A stretch of 64,000 nucleotides of DNA from Rhizobium sp. ARZ01 (GCF_014851675.1 NZ_JACVAE010000001.1:2542001-2606000); one strand, 5' to 3'; counted from the first letter of the stretch, positions 8,426 through 17,766 are shown. The notes: generated from the letters alone by a model not told the origin. Made by a program: numbers and translations.

Positions 8426-10741
8426 TCAGAACTCTTCCCAGCTCTGCTCGGCTGCCGCCGCACCGCCACCGAAAGCCCTCGCGACCCGCTTGCCGAGCGC
8501 GCGGGCGGCGGACACGACCGGACGATGCTCCGAAGTGACAGCGGACAGCGCCGAGGACTGACGTCCGCCAATGGCATCTGCCAGCTGGAACTGTGCCAGC
8601 AGGGCGTTGAGCGAGGAGACCTCTGAGGCGAGCGTGTGGCTGGCCGCGGTCTGCTCCTCAACCATCGCCGCATTCTTCTGCGTACCCTGGTCGATGTTGT
8701 TTACCGCGGAACTGATCTCGTTCAGGCCGGTCGACTGTTCACGCGCCGAGCGCACAATAGCTGCGACGTGCTGGTTGATCTCCTGCACCTGTCCGACGAT
8801 TTCCTCCAGTGCAGTGCCCGTCTCGCCGACAAGCGCCACTCCGGTATTGACCTGTTCGCCGGACTTGGTGATCAGCGCCTTGATTTCCTTGGCAGCATTT
8901 GCCGAGCGCTGTGCCAGTTCGCGAACTTCCTGGGCCACGACGGCAAAACCCTTGCCCGCATCACCGGCACGCGCGGCCTCGACCCCGGCGTTGAGCGCAA
9001 GCAGGTTGGTCTGGAAGGCGATCTCGTCGATCACGCCGATGATGTTGGAGATCTCGCGCGAGGAGGTCTCGATGCTGCTCATCGCAAGAACAGCTTTCTT
9101 AACGATATCGCCGGACCGCTCGGCACCGGCGCGTGTGCGGTCTACCAGCTGTCCGGCATCCTCGGCGCGTCTGGTCGCGTCCTTGAGCGAGGTCGTGATC
9201 TCCTCGAGGGCTGCCGCCGTTTCCTCGACGGAAGCGGCCTGTTGTTCGGTACGCGTTGCCAAAGCGTCAGATGCGGTGCGGATTTCCTCGGTGCCGGCAC
9301 GGATCACCTGCGCATTGGTGCCGACCGACTGCAGCGCCTCCTGCAGTTTTTCGACCGATGCGTTGAAGTCGTGGCGGATCTGATCCAGCGATCCATTGAA
9401 GGCCGTATTGATGCGATGGGTCATGTCGCCATCGGCGAGCTTCTGCAGGCCGTTGGCGAGCGCGGTGACGGCGAGTTGCGTCTGACGCTCACGTTCAGCT
9501 GCTTCCTCGGCACGCTGCCGGCGCTCCTGATCGGAAAGCGCGCGATTTTCCTCAGCCTCCGCCTCCAGCCGAAGCTTGGCGACGCTCGCATCGTGCAGCA
9601 CCTGGAGCGAACGGGCCATCTCGCCGATCTCGTCCTTGCTGCTCGATTCCGACAGGTCGATATTCGTTCCGCCGCGGGCAATCTCACCCGTCGCGGAAAT
9701 CACCTTTTCCAGACGCTTGCGGAACCGCGCCGACAGCATCCAGCCGATTGCGACCAACAGGCCCGCAGCAATGGCAATGATGATGATGGAAGTGATTGCC
9801 AGGCTGGTCAGATGCGCAAACAGCGTCGCTTGCGGGACGGAGACCACCGAGTACCAGGTCGTTCCCTCCAGCAGCTTGACCGGAACGGCAACCGCAATAT
9901 TGTCCGCCCCGCTCCCGTCCGACAGGTCGAAGGCCTCGCCGGGATTTTTCATCAGCGCTTCCCAAGCGGAAACGTCGAGACCCGAATCCTTCAGCGCCTT
10001 GCCGAGCAGGCTCGTATCTGGATGGCTGACAACCGCCCCATTCTGGCTGAACAAGGCAACGAAGCCGTCGCCGAGCGGCTTGAGCTTGGCCATGTCGGCG
10101 GCCAAGGAATTGAGCGCCAGATCGACCCCGGCAACACCGACGAACTTGCCGTCAAGCGCCAGCGGCACCATGAAGGACGACATCAGCACGTCCTTGCCAT
10201 TGATCGAGTAGCTGTAAGGCTCAGCCAGGAGCTCCTTCCCGGTCCGCTTGGGAACCTGATAGTAGTCGCCAGCGCCCTCCTTGTCGTAGTCGACCAGCGC
10301 CTCGTGGGCGATCGCATCACCCGAACGCGGGAAATAAGGAATGTATCGTCCCGTCGCATCGTGACCGGGCTTGTTGGCATATTCGGCGTCCTTGCCGTCA
10401 AAGGCATTGGGCTCCCAGCCCGTGCTGACACCGAGTGCGAATGGATTGTCGACCATCAGCTTGTGCAGCAGCGCGTCTGCACCTTCCCGCGACGGTACAC
10501 CGGCTTCCTTCATCGCGTAGAGCGACGAGCGCAGGTTCTGGCTCAGCGCTTTCGCACTGGCAAAATAGGTTTCGACATTGGCGGCGCTCGTCTGGGCCGC
10601 GTTGGTCATCTCCGCGATCGAGCGCGCCCGCACTTCCTCGAACGACAGATAAAAAAGCGTACCAGCAGTGGCCACCGTCGTGGCAACGCCTGTAGCCACG
10701 ATGGCAAACATGTTGCGCGCAGTCGCAGTCTTCAAAAACAT
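8426..10741 (-). CDS. Methyl-accepting chemotaxis protein with periplasmic Cache domain and C-terminal tether
   Basis: This 771-residue transmembrane chemoreceptor senses a periplasmic ligand and controls CheA. Transmembrane helices lie at about residues 10-32 and 290-315. Between them is a large Cache-type sensor with the [18 protein letters not shown] and [13 protein letters not shown] segments. A HAMP region and a long signalling coiled coil follow, with the hallmark tip [20 protein letters not shown] and [19 protein letters not shown]. The last five residues, SWEEF, fit the xWxxF tether recognised by CheR/CheB, as NWETF does in E. coli Tar. ATG 10741 has GGAG upstream. A longer frame back to 11260 overlaps the divergent dioxygenase gene and is not used. 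Confidence 0.93.
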   Translation of the reverse strand: MFLKTATARNMFAIVATGVATTVATAGTLFYLSFEEVRARSIAEMTNAAQTSAANVETYFASAKALSQNLRSSLYAMKEAGVPSREGADALLHKLMVDNPFALGVSTGWEPNAFDGKDAEYANKPGHDATGRYIPYFPRSGDAIAHEALVDYDKEGAGDYYQVPKRTGKELLAEPYSYSINGKDVLMSSFMVPLALDGKFVGVAGVDLALNSLAADMAKLKPLGDGFVALFSQNGAVVSHPDTSLLGKALKDSGLDVSAWEALMKNPGEAFDLSDGSGADNIAVAVPVKLLEGTTWYSVVSVPQATLFAHLTSLAITSIIIIAIAAGLLVAIGWMLSARFRKRLEKVISATGEIARGGTNIDLSESSSKDEIGEMARSLQVLHDASVAKLRLEAEAEENRALSDQERRQRAEEAAERERQTQLAVTALANGLQKLADGDMTHRINTAFNGSLDQIRHDFNASVEKLQEALQSVGTNAQVIRAGTEEIRTASDALATRTEQQAASVEETAAALEEITTSLKDATRRAEDAGQLVDRTRAGAERSGDIVKKAVLAMSSIETSSREISNIIGVIDEIAFQTNLLALNAGVEAARAGDAGKGFAVVAQEVRELAQRSANAAKEIKALITKSGEQVNTGVALVGETGTALEEIVGQVQEINQHVAAIVRSAREQSTGLNEISSAVNNIDQGTQKNAAMVEEQTAASHTLASEVSSLNALLAQFQLADAIGGRQSSALSAVTSEHRPVVSAARALGKRVARAFGGGAAAAEQSWEEF

Positions 10742-11032
10742 CAATGGACTCCTGATCCCGGCCGGGCAATCACAGGCGCGGGGAGCATTCACCGGGTGGA
10801 AGGGGAACATGCCGAAGGCGGGAGAGCGCGAACTCATTTCGCCCCGCAACCCTAGTGCGACTTTCGTTGAAGAATAGATAATGCGCAAATGTACGAAGGC
10901 GCCTATTGTTGAGTGGACACGATTGTTCGAAAAAGAAGAACTGACCGTTCGCCGCCTGCAGACTTCAAGTGAACGACGGTGAGCGCAATATTCTGGTCGA
11001 CAAAGTCCTTCTAACAGAGGCAGGAGACCCAG
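10742..11032. promoter_or_regulatory. Divergent promoter region, chemoreceptor / VOC dioxygenase
   Basis: This region of about 290 bp separates the divergent starts at 10741 (minus) and 11033 (plus). It must carry both promoters, but I find no strong consensus box or palindrome. Confidence 0.4.
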
Positions 11033-11992
11033 ATGACCATGCAACTGACCGGCATTCACCACCTGACCGCCATAACAGCAAACGCGCCGGAGAACCTGCG
11101 CTTCTACACCCAGACCCTTGGCCTGCGTTTGGTCAAGAAAACCGTCAACCAGGATGATACCAGTGCCTACCATCTGTTCTACGCCGATGGCCTGGCGTCG
11201 CCCGGCACGGACCTGACCTTCTTCGACTGGCCGGTCGGGCGCGAGCGCCGCGGTACGCACAGCGTTTCCCGCACCGGGCTTCGCGTTGGCAGCCTCGAAA
11301 CTCTGAAATGGTGGAAGGCCCGCTTTGCGGAACTAAATGTCAATGCCGGCGAGATTCGCGAGCTCGGCGGCCGCCAGACGCTCGACTTCGAAGACGGCGA
11401 AGGCCAGCGCTTCCGCCTCACCGTCGATGACACAGGCGCCCCGTCGCATCCCTGGGCAAAGAGCCCGGTTCCGGCCGAGCATCAGATCAAGGGCCTAGGC
11501 CCGATCACGATGAGCGTGCCGGATATCACCAACACCGAGACAATTCTCGTGCAGGTGATGAACATGACCGAGACCTCGAAGTATCCGTCACCTGACGGCA
11601 CGGGCGAGGTGCACGTCTTCTCCATGGGCGCCGGCGGACCAGCGGCGGAACTGCACGTCGCCGTCGAGCCGGGACTCGAGGCTGCGCATCAGGGAGCAGG
11701 CGCCGTCCATCACGTCGCCTTCCGCGTCCCCGACGTGGAAGCCCTTCATGCCTGGACGGAGCGGATCCACGGTTTCCGTGTTCCCTCGAGCGGTGAAGTC
11801 GAGCGCTACTACTTCCGCTCGCTCTATTTCCGCGAGCCGAATGGCGTGTTGTTCGAACTTGCCACCGACGGACCCGGATTTGCCGTCGACGAGCCGCTCG
11901 AAAAGCTTGGCGAAACGCTGTCGCTGCCGCCCTTCCTCGAACCGCGCCGCGCGCAGATCGAGGCCCGACTGAAGCCGCTGGTCATTGACTAG
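11033..11992 (+). CDS. Ring-cleaving VOC (glyoxalase-fold) dioxygenase, MhqO/PcpA-like
   Basis: The 319-residue protein has two VOC modules. The first starts with [20 protein letters not shown] at residues 6-25 and the second has [18 protein letters not shown], with [21 protein letters not shown] near the end. The two HH motifs and the late Glu give the usual His-His-Glu metal site of extradiol-type dioxygenases such as PcpA and the Bacillus MhqO group, which open (hydro)quinone rings. The start has GGAG seven bases upstream. A paralogous module, fused to a hydrolase, is encoded at 14.2-15.7 kb. The specific substrate is unknown. Confidence 0.87.
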   Translation: MTMQLTGIHHLTAITANAPENLRFYTQTLGLRLVKKTVNQDDTSAYHLFYADGLASPGTDLTFFDWPVGRERRGTHSVSRTGLRVGSLETLKWWKARFAELNVNAGEIRELGGRQTLDFEDGEGQRFRLTVDDTGAPSHPWAKSPVPAEHQIKGLGPITMSVPDITNTETILVQVMNMTETSKYPSPDGTGEVHVFSMGAGGPAAELHVAVEPGLEAAHQGAGAVHHVAFRVPDVEALHAWTERIHGFRVPSSGEVERYYFRSLYFREPNGVLFELATDGPGFAVDEPLEKLGETLSLPPFLEPRRAQIEARLKPLVID

Positions 11993-12018
11993 GATCGATG
12001 CGCCAAGCGGCTCGCACC

Positions 12019-12051
12019 GGAGCGGGCCGTCTCTCACGAACTGCCCGCTCC
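12019..12051. terminator. Hairpin between convergent genes
   Basis: GGAGCGGGC at 12019-12027 pairs with GCCCGCTCC at 12043-12051. It lies just past the dioxygenase stop and before the end of the convergent GT29 gene. No clear T run follows, so termination is a guess. Confidence 0.45.
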
Positions 12052-12096
12052 GAACTCTCAGCAGCGTTTGGCGGTCGTTGCCGGGAGCACGGCCCC

Positions 12097-13215
12097 TCAC
12101 AGGACGAGAGAGAACCGTTTATCCTTGCTTAGAATTTGCCGGACATGCGCTTCCTCGCGATCAAACGTGTGAGGAGCATTCTCGATGGTCTGATGGGATG
12201 ATGACGACTGGGTTGCATAAAAGTCAAACCCGTATAGATCCACCGCGCGGCAAGTTGACCTGCGAAACAGCTCGATTGCCGTTAGGCCGGTGGTGGGACG
12301 CTCGACGCGTGCATTCTCGGCCAAGACATGAATTTCTTTCACTGGATGAACGTACAACTCCCTCAGCAAGATTGTATCGGCCGTCATTTTTCGTCGGTAA
12401 GGTGACATCCATAACACGCGACTTGCCCCAAGATTGTCGAGGCGGCTTTGATCGAGTGGAATGCCGGTTGCAATCCAATCCGTCCTGAAGCCATGCGACC
12501 TGCGGCTTACTATGGGCACACGGTTGAAGCGAACGACAATGTCGTGGCTGTCGATCAGTGACCCGTGGCTGGATGAGCCGAGCGACCTGGCATTGCCAAC
12601 CAGCGCGACGGTCTTGCCCTCAAGTTCGCGAAACAGCCTTTCCCGACTGACCGTCATGGCTGATACAATTCTGGTGGCGAGCATGGCGCGATTGACCAAC
12701 CGCCTCAACTCCGAGCCAACCAGAGAAGATCGAACACCCTTAATGCGTGCCATGGCAGCACCGCTGACGCCAAAATTGGCTACCGAAACATCGCTTTCCT
12801 GGTAGCTCTGCAGCACCGTCAGATTTTCAAAGTGCTCGCGGAGCAACGCAAGCCACCACTGGTGGGGCTCAACGGTCTTGCTCTTGTTGAGGCCATCCGG
12901 CAGAACGTCATCGGAGTAGTTCACGGATATCGCCGCAAAGAACCGCACCCCGGCCGAGGCCATCAGAGAAAGCACCCTGTCGATTTCCACGCGATCCATT
13001 TGCGGGAGTACATCGGTTAGATCAAGGAATTGACCTTCCGAAAGTCTCCGCTCGATGCTTGCAACCGTTACGGATTCAACCATCGCCGCGGACACGCCAG
13101 CATCTTCAGCGATGAGCTTTGCGACCTTCTGATAAAATTCGTCCCGCGTCACAAGGGCCTCGTGAGATCGAAAACACTCGCCGCTTCTAGTCTGGATTGC
13201 GCGAAGTGCCAACAC
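12097..13215 (-). CDS. GT29 sialyltransferase-family glycosyltransferase with partial methyltransferase-like N-terminus
   Basis: The C-terminal half has all three diagnostic sialyl motifs in order. A motif-L equivalent lies at residues 203-235 (VALVGNARSLG ... IDSHDIVVRFNRVP), motif S at about 307-333 (RPTTGLTAIELF ... VDLYGFDFY) and motif VS at 349-354 (HTFDRE, His-x4-Glu). GT29 enzymes transfer sialic acid from CMP-sugars, and plant members are thought to transfer Kdo or Dha. Residues about 63-135 (DLTDVLPQMDRVEIDRVL ... LPDGLNKSKTVEPHQWWLAL) resemble the later part of a class I SAM methyltransferase, but the SAM-binding glycine loop is missing. An in-frame stop lies just upstream of GTG 13215. 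GTG 13152, with GAGG five bases upstream, is a credible alternative start. The acceptor is unknown. Confidence 0.78.
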   Translation of the reverse strand: MLALRAIQTRSGECFRSHEALVTRDEFYQKVAKLIAEDAGVSAAMVESVTVASIERRLSEGQFLDLTDVLPQMDRVEIDRVLSLMASAGVRFFAAISVNYSDDVLPDGLNKSKTVEPHQWWLALLREHFENLTVLQSYQESDVSVANFGVSGAAMARIKGVRSSLVGSELRRLVNRAMLATRIVSAMTVSRERLFRELEGKTVALVGNARSLGSSSHGSLIDSHDIVVRFNRVPIVSRRSHGFRTDWIATGIPLDQSRLDNLGASRVLWMSPYRRKMTADTILLRELYVHPVKEIHVLAENARVERPTTGLTAIELFRRSTCRAVDLYGFDFYATQSSSSHQTIENAPHTFDREEAHVRQILSKDKRFSLVL

Positions 13216-13365
13216 AAAGAATCGCTATCGGAGAGGCGGTGGATCGGCATGACCGAACCGAAATCGTATCGGATCACATGGGTCATCGAGGCTCGGCTGG
13301 AGCCGCAGGTGACGGAATAGCGCCGCGTCCACGCAGGTTCGCGTTTAAGGCGACATCCAAACCCA

Positions 13366-13409
13366 CGGAAAACCCCAACAGGATCATTGCCATCCTGTCG
13401 GGGTTTCCG
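13366..13409. repeat. Long imperfect hairpin in a divergent promoter region
   Basis: The arms 13366-13384 and 13392-13409 pair over 17-18 bases with one bulged A and one mismatch, around a CATTGCC loop. The location is odd: it lies between divergently transcribed genes, so it has no transcript to terminate. It may be a regulatory or repetitive palindrome. Confidence 0.55.
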
Positions 13410-13482
13410 TTTGATGTTCCAATTGGAATTGGCCGGGCGTATCCAAATAAACTGTAGCCAGGCCGACGAAAGGAGTGCCACC

Positions 13483-14040
13483 ATGACGAAACTGGTCGCG
13501 ATTTCGGGAAGTCTGCGCAAGGCCTCATTCAACACGGCATTGATGCGTGCTGCGATCGCCATGGCGCCAGCCGGCGTCGAAATCGTCGAAGGGACGATTC
13601 GCGGTATCCCGCTCTACGACGGCGACGAGGAAGCGGCGAGCGGCGTGCCGGAAGCGGCAGCGAAGCTCAAGGACCTCGTGGCTGCGGCCGACGGCGTGAT
13701 GCTGTTCACGCCAGAGTACAACAACGCAATCCCGGGCGTCTTCAAGAACGCGCTCGACTGGATGACCCGTCCGGCATCCGACATCTCGCGCGTCTTTTCC
13801 GCCAAGCCCTTTGCCATCACTGGCGCTTCGCCCGGAAATTTCGGCACGCTGCTGTCACAGGAGGCGTGGCTGCCGATCATGCGCACGCTCGGCACCCGCC
13901 CGTGGTTCGGCACCAAGCTGATGGTCTCGAAGGCCGGCTCCGTCTTCGACGCAGATGGGAAGCTGGTGGACGAAGCGACCGAAAAGCGACTGCGCAGTTT
14001 TGTCGAAGGATTCGTGTCGTTCGTGCAGGAAACGAAGTGA
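13483..14040 (+). CDS. NADPH-dependent FMN reductase
   Basis: The 185-residue flavodoxin-like protein belongs to the NADPH_FMN_red family, which reduces FMN, quinones or azo compounds. It begins MTKLVAISGSLRKASFNT, with the phosphate-binding SGSLRKxSxN loop at residues 8-15. The family motif FTPEYNNAIPGVFKNALDW follows at about residues 77-95, and GASPGNFGT forms the third flavin loop. ATG 13483 has AAGGAG eight bases upstream. It lies among two VOC dioxygenase genes and an SDR gene, which fits a redox or quinone-handling role, but that link is inference. A strong hairpin follows the stop. Confidence 0.88.
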   Translation: MTKLVAISGSLRKASFNTALMRAAIAMAPAGVEIVEGTIRGIPLYDGDEEAASGVPEAAAKLKDLVAAADGVMLFTPEYNNAIPGVFKNALDWMTRPASDISRVFSAKPFAITGASPGNFGTLLSQEAWLPIMRTLGTRPWFGTKLMVSKAGSVFDADGKLVDEATEKRLRSFVEGFVSFVQETK

Positions 14041-14046
14041 TGAGAT

Positions 14047-14075
14047 ACTGGTGGGCGTCGCGGACGCCCACCAGT
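14047..14075. terminator. 13-bp perfect hairpin after the FMN reductase gene
   Basis: ACTGGTGGGCGTC (14047-14059), loop GCG, and GACGCCCACCAGT (14063-14075) form a perfect stem six bases after the stop. No T run follows, so it may act as a processing or bidirectional barrier. Confidence 0.6.
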
Positions 14076-14175
14076 TGCAGCGCACTTTGAGTGCGTAATT
14101 ATGCCGTCCTCAACGCGCACGGGCGAGATCAAACAGTGCGCGCTTCATCCAAAGGTCGCATCGAAAGGGCGCCCC

Positions 14176-15732
14176 TCACCCCGCGACCTTCTGCGTAAAC
14201 TGATGCGCCAGTTCCATATCGGCCATGCCGATGTCATGCCCGGCAGGCAGGACCCGGTTCTCAACGCTCGCTCCAGCACGCGCCAGATAAGTCTCGATAT
14301 CCGCCGCGTATGGACCGTAGGGATCGGACTGACCTGTGACCATCAGCACTTTCGTGCCCGCAAGGTCCGACTTGGGAACATCCTCGAGCACGTTCATCGC
14401 CCTGAGCAGCACTGCATTGCGGATGACACCCGGATGCAGAAGCATGGTGGCACCGAGCATGTTCGCGCCGTTGGAGTAGCCGAGGAACACGGTCTTTTCC
14501 GGATCGAGCCCGTAGGCCATGCTCGCCTCCTCGATGAAGGAAGCAAGCGCCGCTGCCTCGCTGACGATCTCCTTCTGGTCGAAGGTCGTGGCGGTGATGC
14601 GCCGGAAGAAGCGCGGATAACCCTCATCGTTGCTCCGCCCCCTCAGGCTGACCAGCGTGGCATTGGGAGCGACGCGGGCGCCCAGCGGCAGAAGGCTCGT
14701 CTCGTTGCCTCCGGTCCCGTGCAGCAGCACGAGCACCGTGCCGTCCGCATTCTTCGGCCGGTGCACGCGATGAACGAATGGCAGGTCGCGTTCGGTCATT
14801 CTTTCTTCTCCTGGCAGCGAAAATTGCGGCAGGCGCGCGCGGACATCATCCGGATCGGCATTGAAATGCTTGGGCACGAAGAGTTTCGTCCCCAGCGTCT
14901 CCGCCGGCTCGTCGACGAGCATGCCCGGTGCGTCCGTCGCATATTCCAGCAATGTCCCGCCCGGTTCACGCACATAGAGCGAATAGAAATAGGTGCGATC
15001 GTGCATGTTGGTGTCGCCCGCCTTCTCGGCCTTCAGCGAAGCCTCGATCTGCTCGACCGCGGTCCGATCCGGCGCGCGCAGCGCGATATGGTCAATCGTG
15101 CCCGTTCCCGGCGCCGAGGTCCAGAAACCGCCAGCGTCGCGGATGTCGAGCACGTCGGCGGCAGCGCTCGCAAGCCGGCGGATGCCTTCCGCTTCTCCGA
15201 CGGTCCGAAAACCGAAATGGCGCGCTATGAAATCCGCCGTGGCCTGTCGCTGATCGCTGAAAATCGTCGCGCCACGGATGCGCTGGATGGCGTCGGACGC
15301 GGAAATTCCTTTCGAAGGCCAGGGATTGGCAACCGCAAGATCAGCCTCGCCGACAAGCTTGACGATGATCCCGTCCGGGTCCTTCAAACGAAGCACCGGT
15401 TCGCCGAACTCCGGAGCGGGTCCTGACATCTGGATGTTGAAGGTCAACGCCCGCGTCAGCCAGAACCCGATCGCTTCGGGTCGGATCGACAGCGCGATCT
15501 CGGCCGACTGGCCTATACCGACCCGACCGGGCGAACCGTCCTCCCAGGCGAGGAAGGTGAGAAGCGTGCCGGGCGCGCCGGTGGCGTCTCCATAAAAGAG
15601 GTGAAGCTGGTCGGAATCCTCGAAACCCGCCGTTCGCTTAACGAGGCGCAGGCCCAGAAAGCCGACATAGAAGTCGACATTGGCCTGGATCTTCCGGGTA
15701 ATCGCCGTGATGTGATGAATGCCACTGGTCAT
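14176..15732 (-). CDS. Fusion of VOC ring-cleaving dioxygenase and alpha/beta hydrolase
   Basis: The 518-residue product joins two enzymes. Residues 1 to about 305 are an MhqO-like VOC dioxygenase (SGIHHITAITRKIQANVDFY at the start; GTIDHIALRAP in the second module; GGTLLEYATDAPG). Residues about 312-518 are a carboxylesterase/phospholipase-like hydrolase of MhqD type, with LVLLHGTGGNE, the nucleophile elbow FLGYSNGA and LPAGHDIG supplying the His. In Bacillus the equivalents, mhqO and mhqD, are separate genes. An internal ATG at 14799, exactly at the domain junction, has AGGAG nine bases upstream, so a free hydrolase may also be made. ATG 15732 is chosen because GGAG lies seven bases upstream. 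Substrates are probably quinone-like, by family. Confidence 0.88.
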   Translation of the reverse strand: MTSGIHHITAITRKIQANVDFYVGFLGLRLVKRTAGFEDSDQLHLFYGDATGAPGTLLTFLAWEDGSPGRVGIGQSAEIALSIRPEAIGFWLTRALTFNIQMSGPAPEFGEPVLRLKDPDGIIVKLVGEADLAVANPWPSKGISASDAIQRIRGATIFSDQRQATADFIARHFGFRTVGEAEGIRRLASAAADVLDIRDAGGFWTSAPGTGTIDHIALRAPDRTAVEQIEASLKAEKAGDTNMHDRTYFYSLYVREPGGTLLEYATDAPGMLVDEPAETLGTKLFVPKHFNADPDDVRARLPQFSLPGEERMTERDLPFVHRVHRPKNADGTVLVLLHGTGGNETSLLPLGARVAPNATLVSLRGRSNDEGYPRFFRRITATTFDQKEIVSEAAALASFIEEASMAYGLDPEKTVFLGYSNGANMLGATMLLHPGVIRNAVLLRAMNVLEDVPKSDLAGTKVLMVTGQSDPYGPYAADIETYLARAGASVENRVLPAGHDIGMADMELAHQFTQKVAG

Positions 15733-15819
15733 GATCTTTCTCCATTGAGCGACAACCAATCAGGAAGTCAGGGTCGGAGCTAGATCGCCGAATGAGAACT
15801 CATTGTCCACCAATCGACA

Positions 15820-16683
15820 TCAATCCTGGTCGAGGAACACCTTGAAGGCGGCGCCGTAGTCCGGGTGCCAGCGCGACAGTGGCGGCCGGTTGTCGACGAT
15901 ATCGCCGGCTGCCCAGAGGATACGTCTCTCGTCTGTCGTCCGGGGCACTTCGTTATCGGGGCAGAGGATATAGAAATCTCCGCGATCGAGGCTGCTCATC
16001 ATGAAGGCGATCGTCTGCTCGGGTGTCCAGGCGCCGGCAGGCTTTTCGGTCCGACCATTCGCCGTCAATGCCGTGAAGACGAAACCGGGGATGAGAAGAT
16101 GCGCGCTGACGCGGCATCCCTCGCGACTGCGCAGGTCATGCTGCAGCGCCTCCGTGAACACCTTCACGCCGGCCTTCGAGACGTTGTAGGCCGGGTCGCC
16201 AGGTGGAGTGGTGATGCCCTGTTTCGAACCGGTGTTGATGATCAGCGCCGGATCGCCGTGGCCGATCATGCCTGGCGCGAAGACCTGGCTGCCGTTGATC
16301 ACGCCCCAGAGATTGACCGCCAGAACCTTTTCCCAGTCCTCCCGAGGCCCCACTATCGCGCTTCCGGGCTGGATGCCGGCATTGTTCATGAGCACGTGCA
16401 CGCGGCCGAAGCGCGCGAGCACTGCCTCATGCAGGGCCTCGACCGAGTTCACATCGGCAACATCGGTGGCAACCGCTATCACGTCTGCCGCCCCGCCGGC
16501 GGCCCTTGTCGAAACTGCGGCCAATGCTGCCGCGAGGCGTTCCCCACCAAGGTCAGCAAGGACGACGCGCATGCCGAGACCGGCAAAATGCTGCGCGGCT
16601 GCCAGTCCGATCCCGGAGGCAGCTCCGGTGATGACGGCAACATTCGAGCGGGAGAAGGCAGTGAGTGTCATGACAGGGTCCAT
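15820..16683 (-). CDS. SDR-family NAD(P)-dependent oxidoreductase
   Basis: This 287-residue classical short-chain dehydrogenase has the Rossmann motif VITGAASGIG at residues 17-26, the NNAG motif, an NTGS serine and the catalytic YNVSK (Tyr-x3-Lys). The C-terminal part (ILCPDNEVPRTTDERRILWA) is like SDRs often found in rhizobial accessory regions. Two starts are possible, ATG 16683 and ATG 16671, neither with a strong ribosome site. It is on the same strand as the fusion dioxygenase but 87 bp upstream, so cotranscription is possible. The substrate is unknown. Confidence 0.85.
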   Translation of the reverse strand: MDPVMTLTAFSRSNVAVITGAASGIGLAAAQHFAGLGMRVVLADLGGERLAAALAAVSTRAAGGAADVIAVATDVADVNSVEALHEAVLARFGRVHVLMNNAGIQPGSAIVGPREDWEKVLAVNLWGVINGSQVFAPGMIGHGDPALIINTGSKQGITTPPGDPAYNVSKAGVKVFTEALQHDLRSREGCRVSAHLLIPGFVFTALTANGRTEKPAGAWTPEQTIAFMMSSLDRGDFYILCPDNEVPRTTDERRILWAAGDIVDNRPPLSRWHPDYGAAFKVFLDQD

Positions 16684-16797
16684 TCGATGTCGTTGTGGTT
16701 GCGGGGAGCCGCCCTTCCGGCTTGCAGCCGTACCATGATCGAATGGATGTAGCGGAGGCGCCGGCGATGTCTACACCGGCGCCTCGCGAAAGAGCAA

Positions 16798-17016
16798 TCA
16801 GGCTGCGGTCAGGTCACGCACGGTAGCGCGTGGGCCCGCAGCGGATGGGTCACTCATCAGCTTGCGGATCGCCGCCCGAACTTCGTCGGCCGAATTGAAC
16901 CGCTTCGAATCCAGATCCCAAACGTGATACTTCACGGCAACGAACTTCAGCCGATCCTGGTCGGGAACAACAACGCCGACGGCTTCGCCGCCGATCTCAA
17001 TAACTTGCTTTTCCAT
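16798..17016 (-). CDS. Small conserved-type hypothetical protein (72 aa)
   Basis: I do not recognise a characterised family. The protein begins MEKQVIEIGGEAVGVVVPDQ and contains FVAVKYHVWDLDSKRF and a charged helix (SADEVRAAIRKLM). It is soluble, with no signal peptide. ATG 17016 is chosen over 17031 because GGAG lies six bases upstream. Codon use resembles the neighbouring genes, which supports real coding. The gene stands alone between an SDR gene and a long intergenic region. Confidence 0.65.
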   Translation of the reverse strand: MEKQVIEIGGEAVGVVVPDQDRLKFVAVKYHVWDLDSKRFNSADEVRAAIRKLMSDPSAAGPRATVRDLTAA

Positions 17017-17762
17017 AGTAACTCCTGCCATGCGGGAGCACGGCCATTGTCAAACTTGCGTTTTAATCGAATTGGAGAAGGTTACATTCGGCTTGAGGCC
17101 GGAGGCATTTTCTCTTGTTTCGTTCCGCGACAGGAGAACACATCACCAGCGGAGGCGATGTCGGCATTGTGGTGCATGTCACACTCCCTTGGTTGGTCCA
17201 CACGCAATGATAGCGATGGAGACAAGCCCTTAGTTTTTTTTGCGAGGGCCCTTACGCATGGTCGATGAAATAAGTGGATCGTGGCGACTTGTCAACGTGC
17301 GCGGCGCATTTTTGGGAAATTTTTGCGCCGCATTCGTACGACTAATCATTCTAGAGAAAATAGTTCGCACATGCAGCATATTCGAGAAATGAGCTTGCGC
17401 ATCACAAAAAACGAACATTCGCCCCAAACATGGGCGATTTCGCCTTTCTGTCGCCATCAATTTCTCGCGCAAAAGACGTATTCGGAGCACCGATTGATCA
17501 TTCCAAAGGCGTACCAACGCCCCGTCAACCGGGACCAAAAGGCAACAGGCACTGTGAATTGATCTAGATTCCGCACCGCCCGAGGATAAAAACCGATTGG
17601 CAACGCTTTTTGTGTAGTTATTGTGATCGGGATGATTCTGGGCACAGTCCGCTCTGCCCTTGCGATGTTGTTTGTGCGTTAACCATAAGAGGGGAAAATG
17701 CGCGGACTGCTTTCTGGACTCAAGAAGATTGAGCCGCCTGTTTCGGGGGCTCGGGGAAGACC
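17017..17762. other. Long intergenic region before nodT-like gene
   Basis: About 680 bp upstream of the leader ORF has no convincing gene and is clearly richer in A/T than its surroundings. It contains a small hairpin (CGCCC-CAAACAT-GGGCG near 17420) and the promoter region for the outer-membrane factor. It could also hold a small RNA, but I cannot define one. Confidence 0.4.
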
Positions 17763-17766
17763 ATGA
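17698..17766 (+). CDS. Putative 22-residue leader peptide overlapping the nodT-like start
   Basis: A short frame starts at ATG 17698 right after GAGGGGAAA, a very strong ribosome-binding sequence. It begins MRGLLSGLKKIEPP and ends at a TGA (17764-17766) that overlaps the ATG of the efflux gene as ATGA. That arrangement is typical of translational coupling. The peptide is basic and matches no family I know. It could regulate the downstream gene, or be a remnant of a lost upstream gene. Confidence 0.45.
   Translation: MRGLLSGLKKIEPPVSGARGRP

Noticed and set aside
8800..9070. Near-identical DNA repeat with 44580-44780
   Set aside because: This is the conserved signalling tip of two chemoreceptors, not a mobile or recombinational repeat.
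8636..10855. Very long open frame on the plus strand opposite the Cache chemoreceptor
   Set aside because: It is the complement of a clear chemoreceptor, has no ribosome site and its translation shows no protein family; high GC makes long antisense frames common.
10742..11260. N-terminal extension of the Cache chemoreceptor to 11260
   Set aside because: The added residues overlap the divergent dioxygenase gene and lack sense, while ATG 10741 has a good ribosome site and precedes the first membrane helix.
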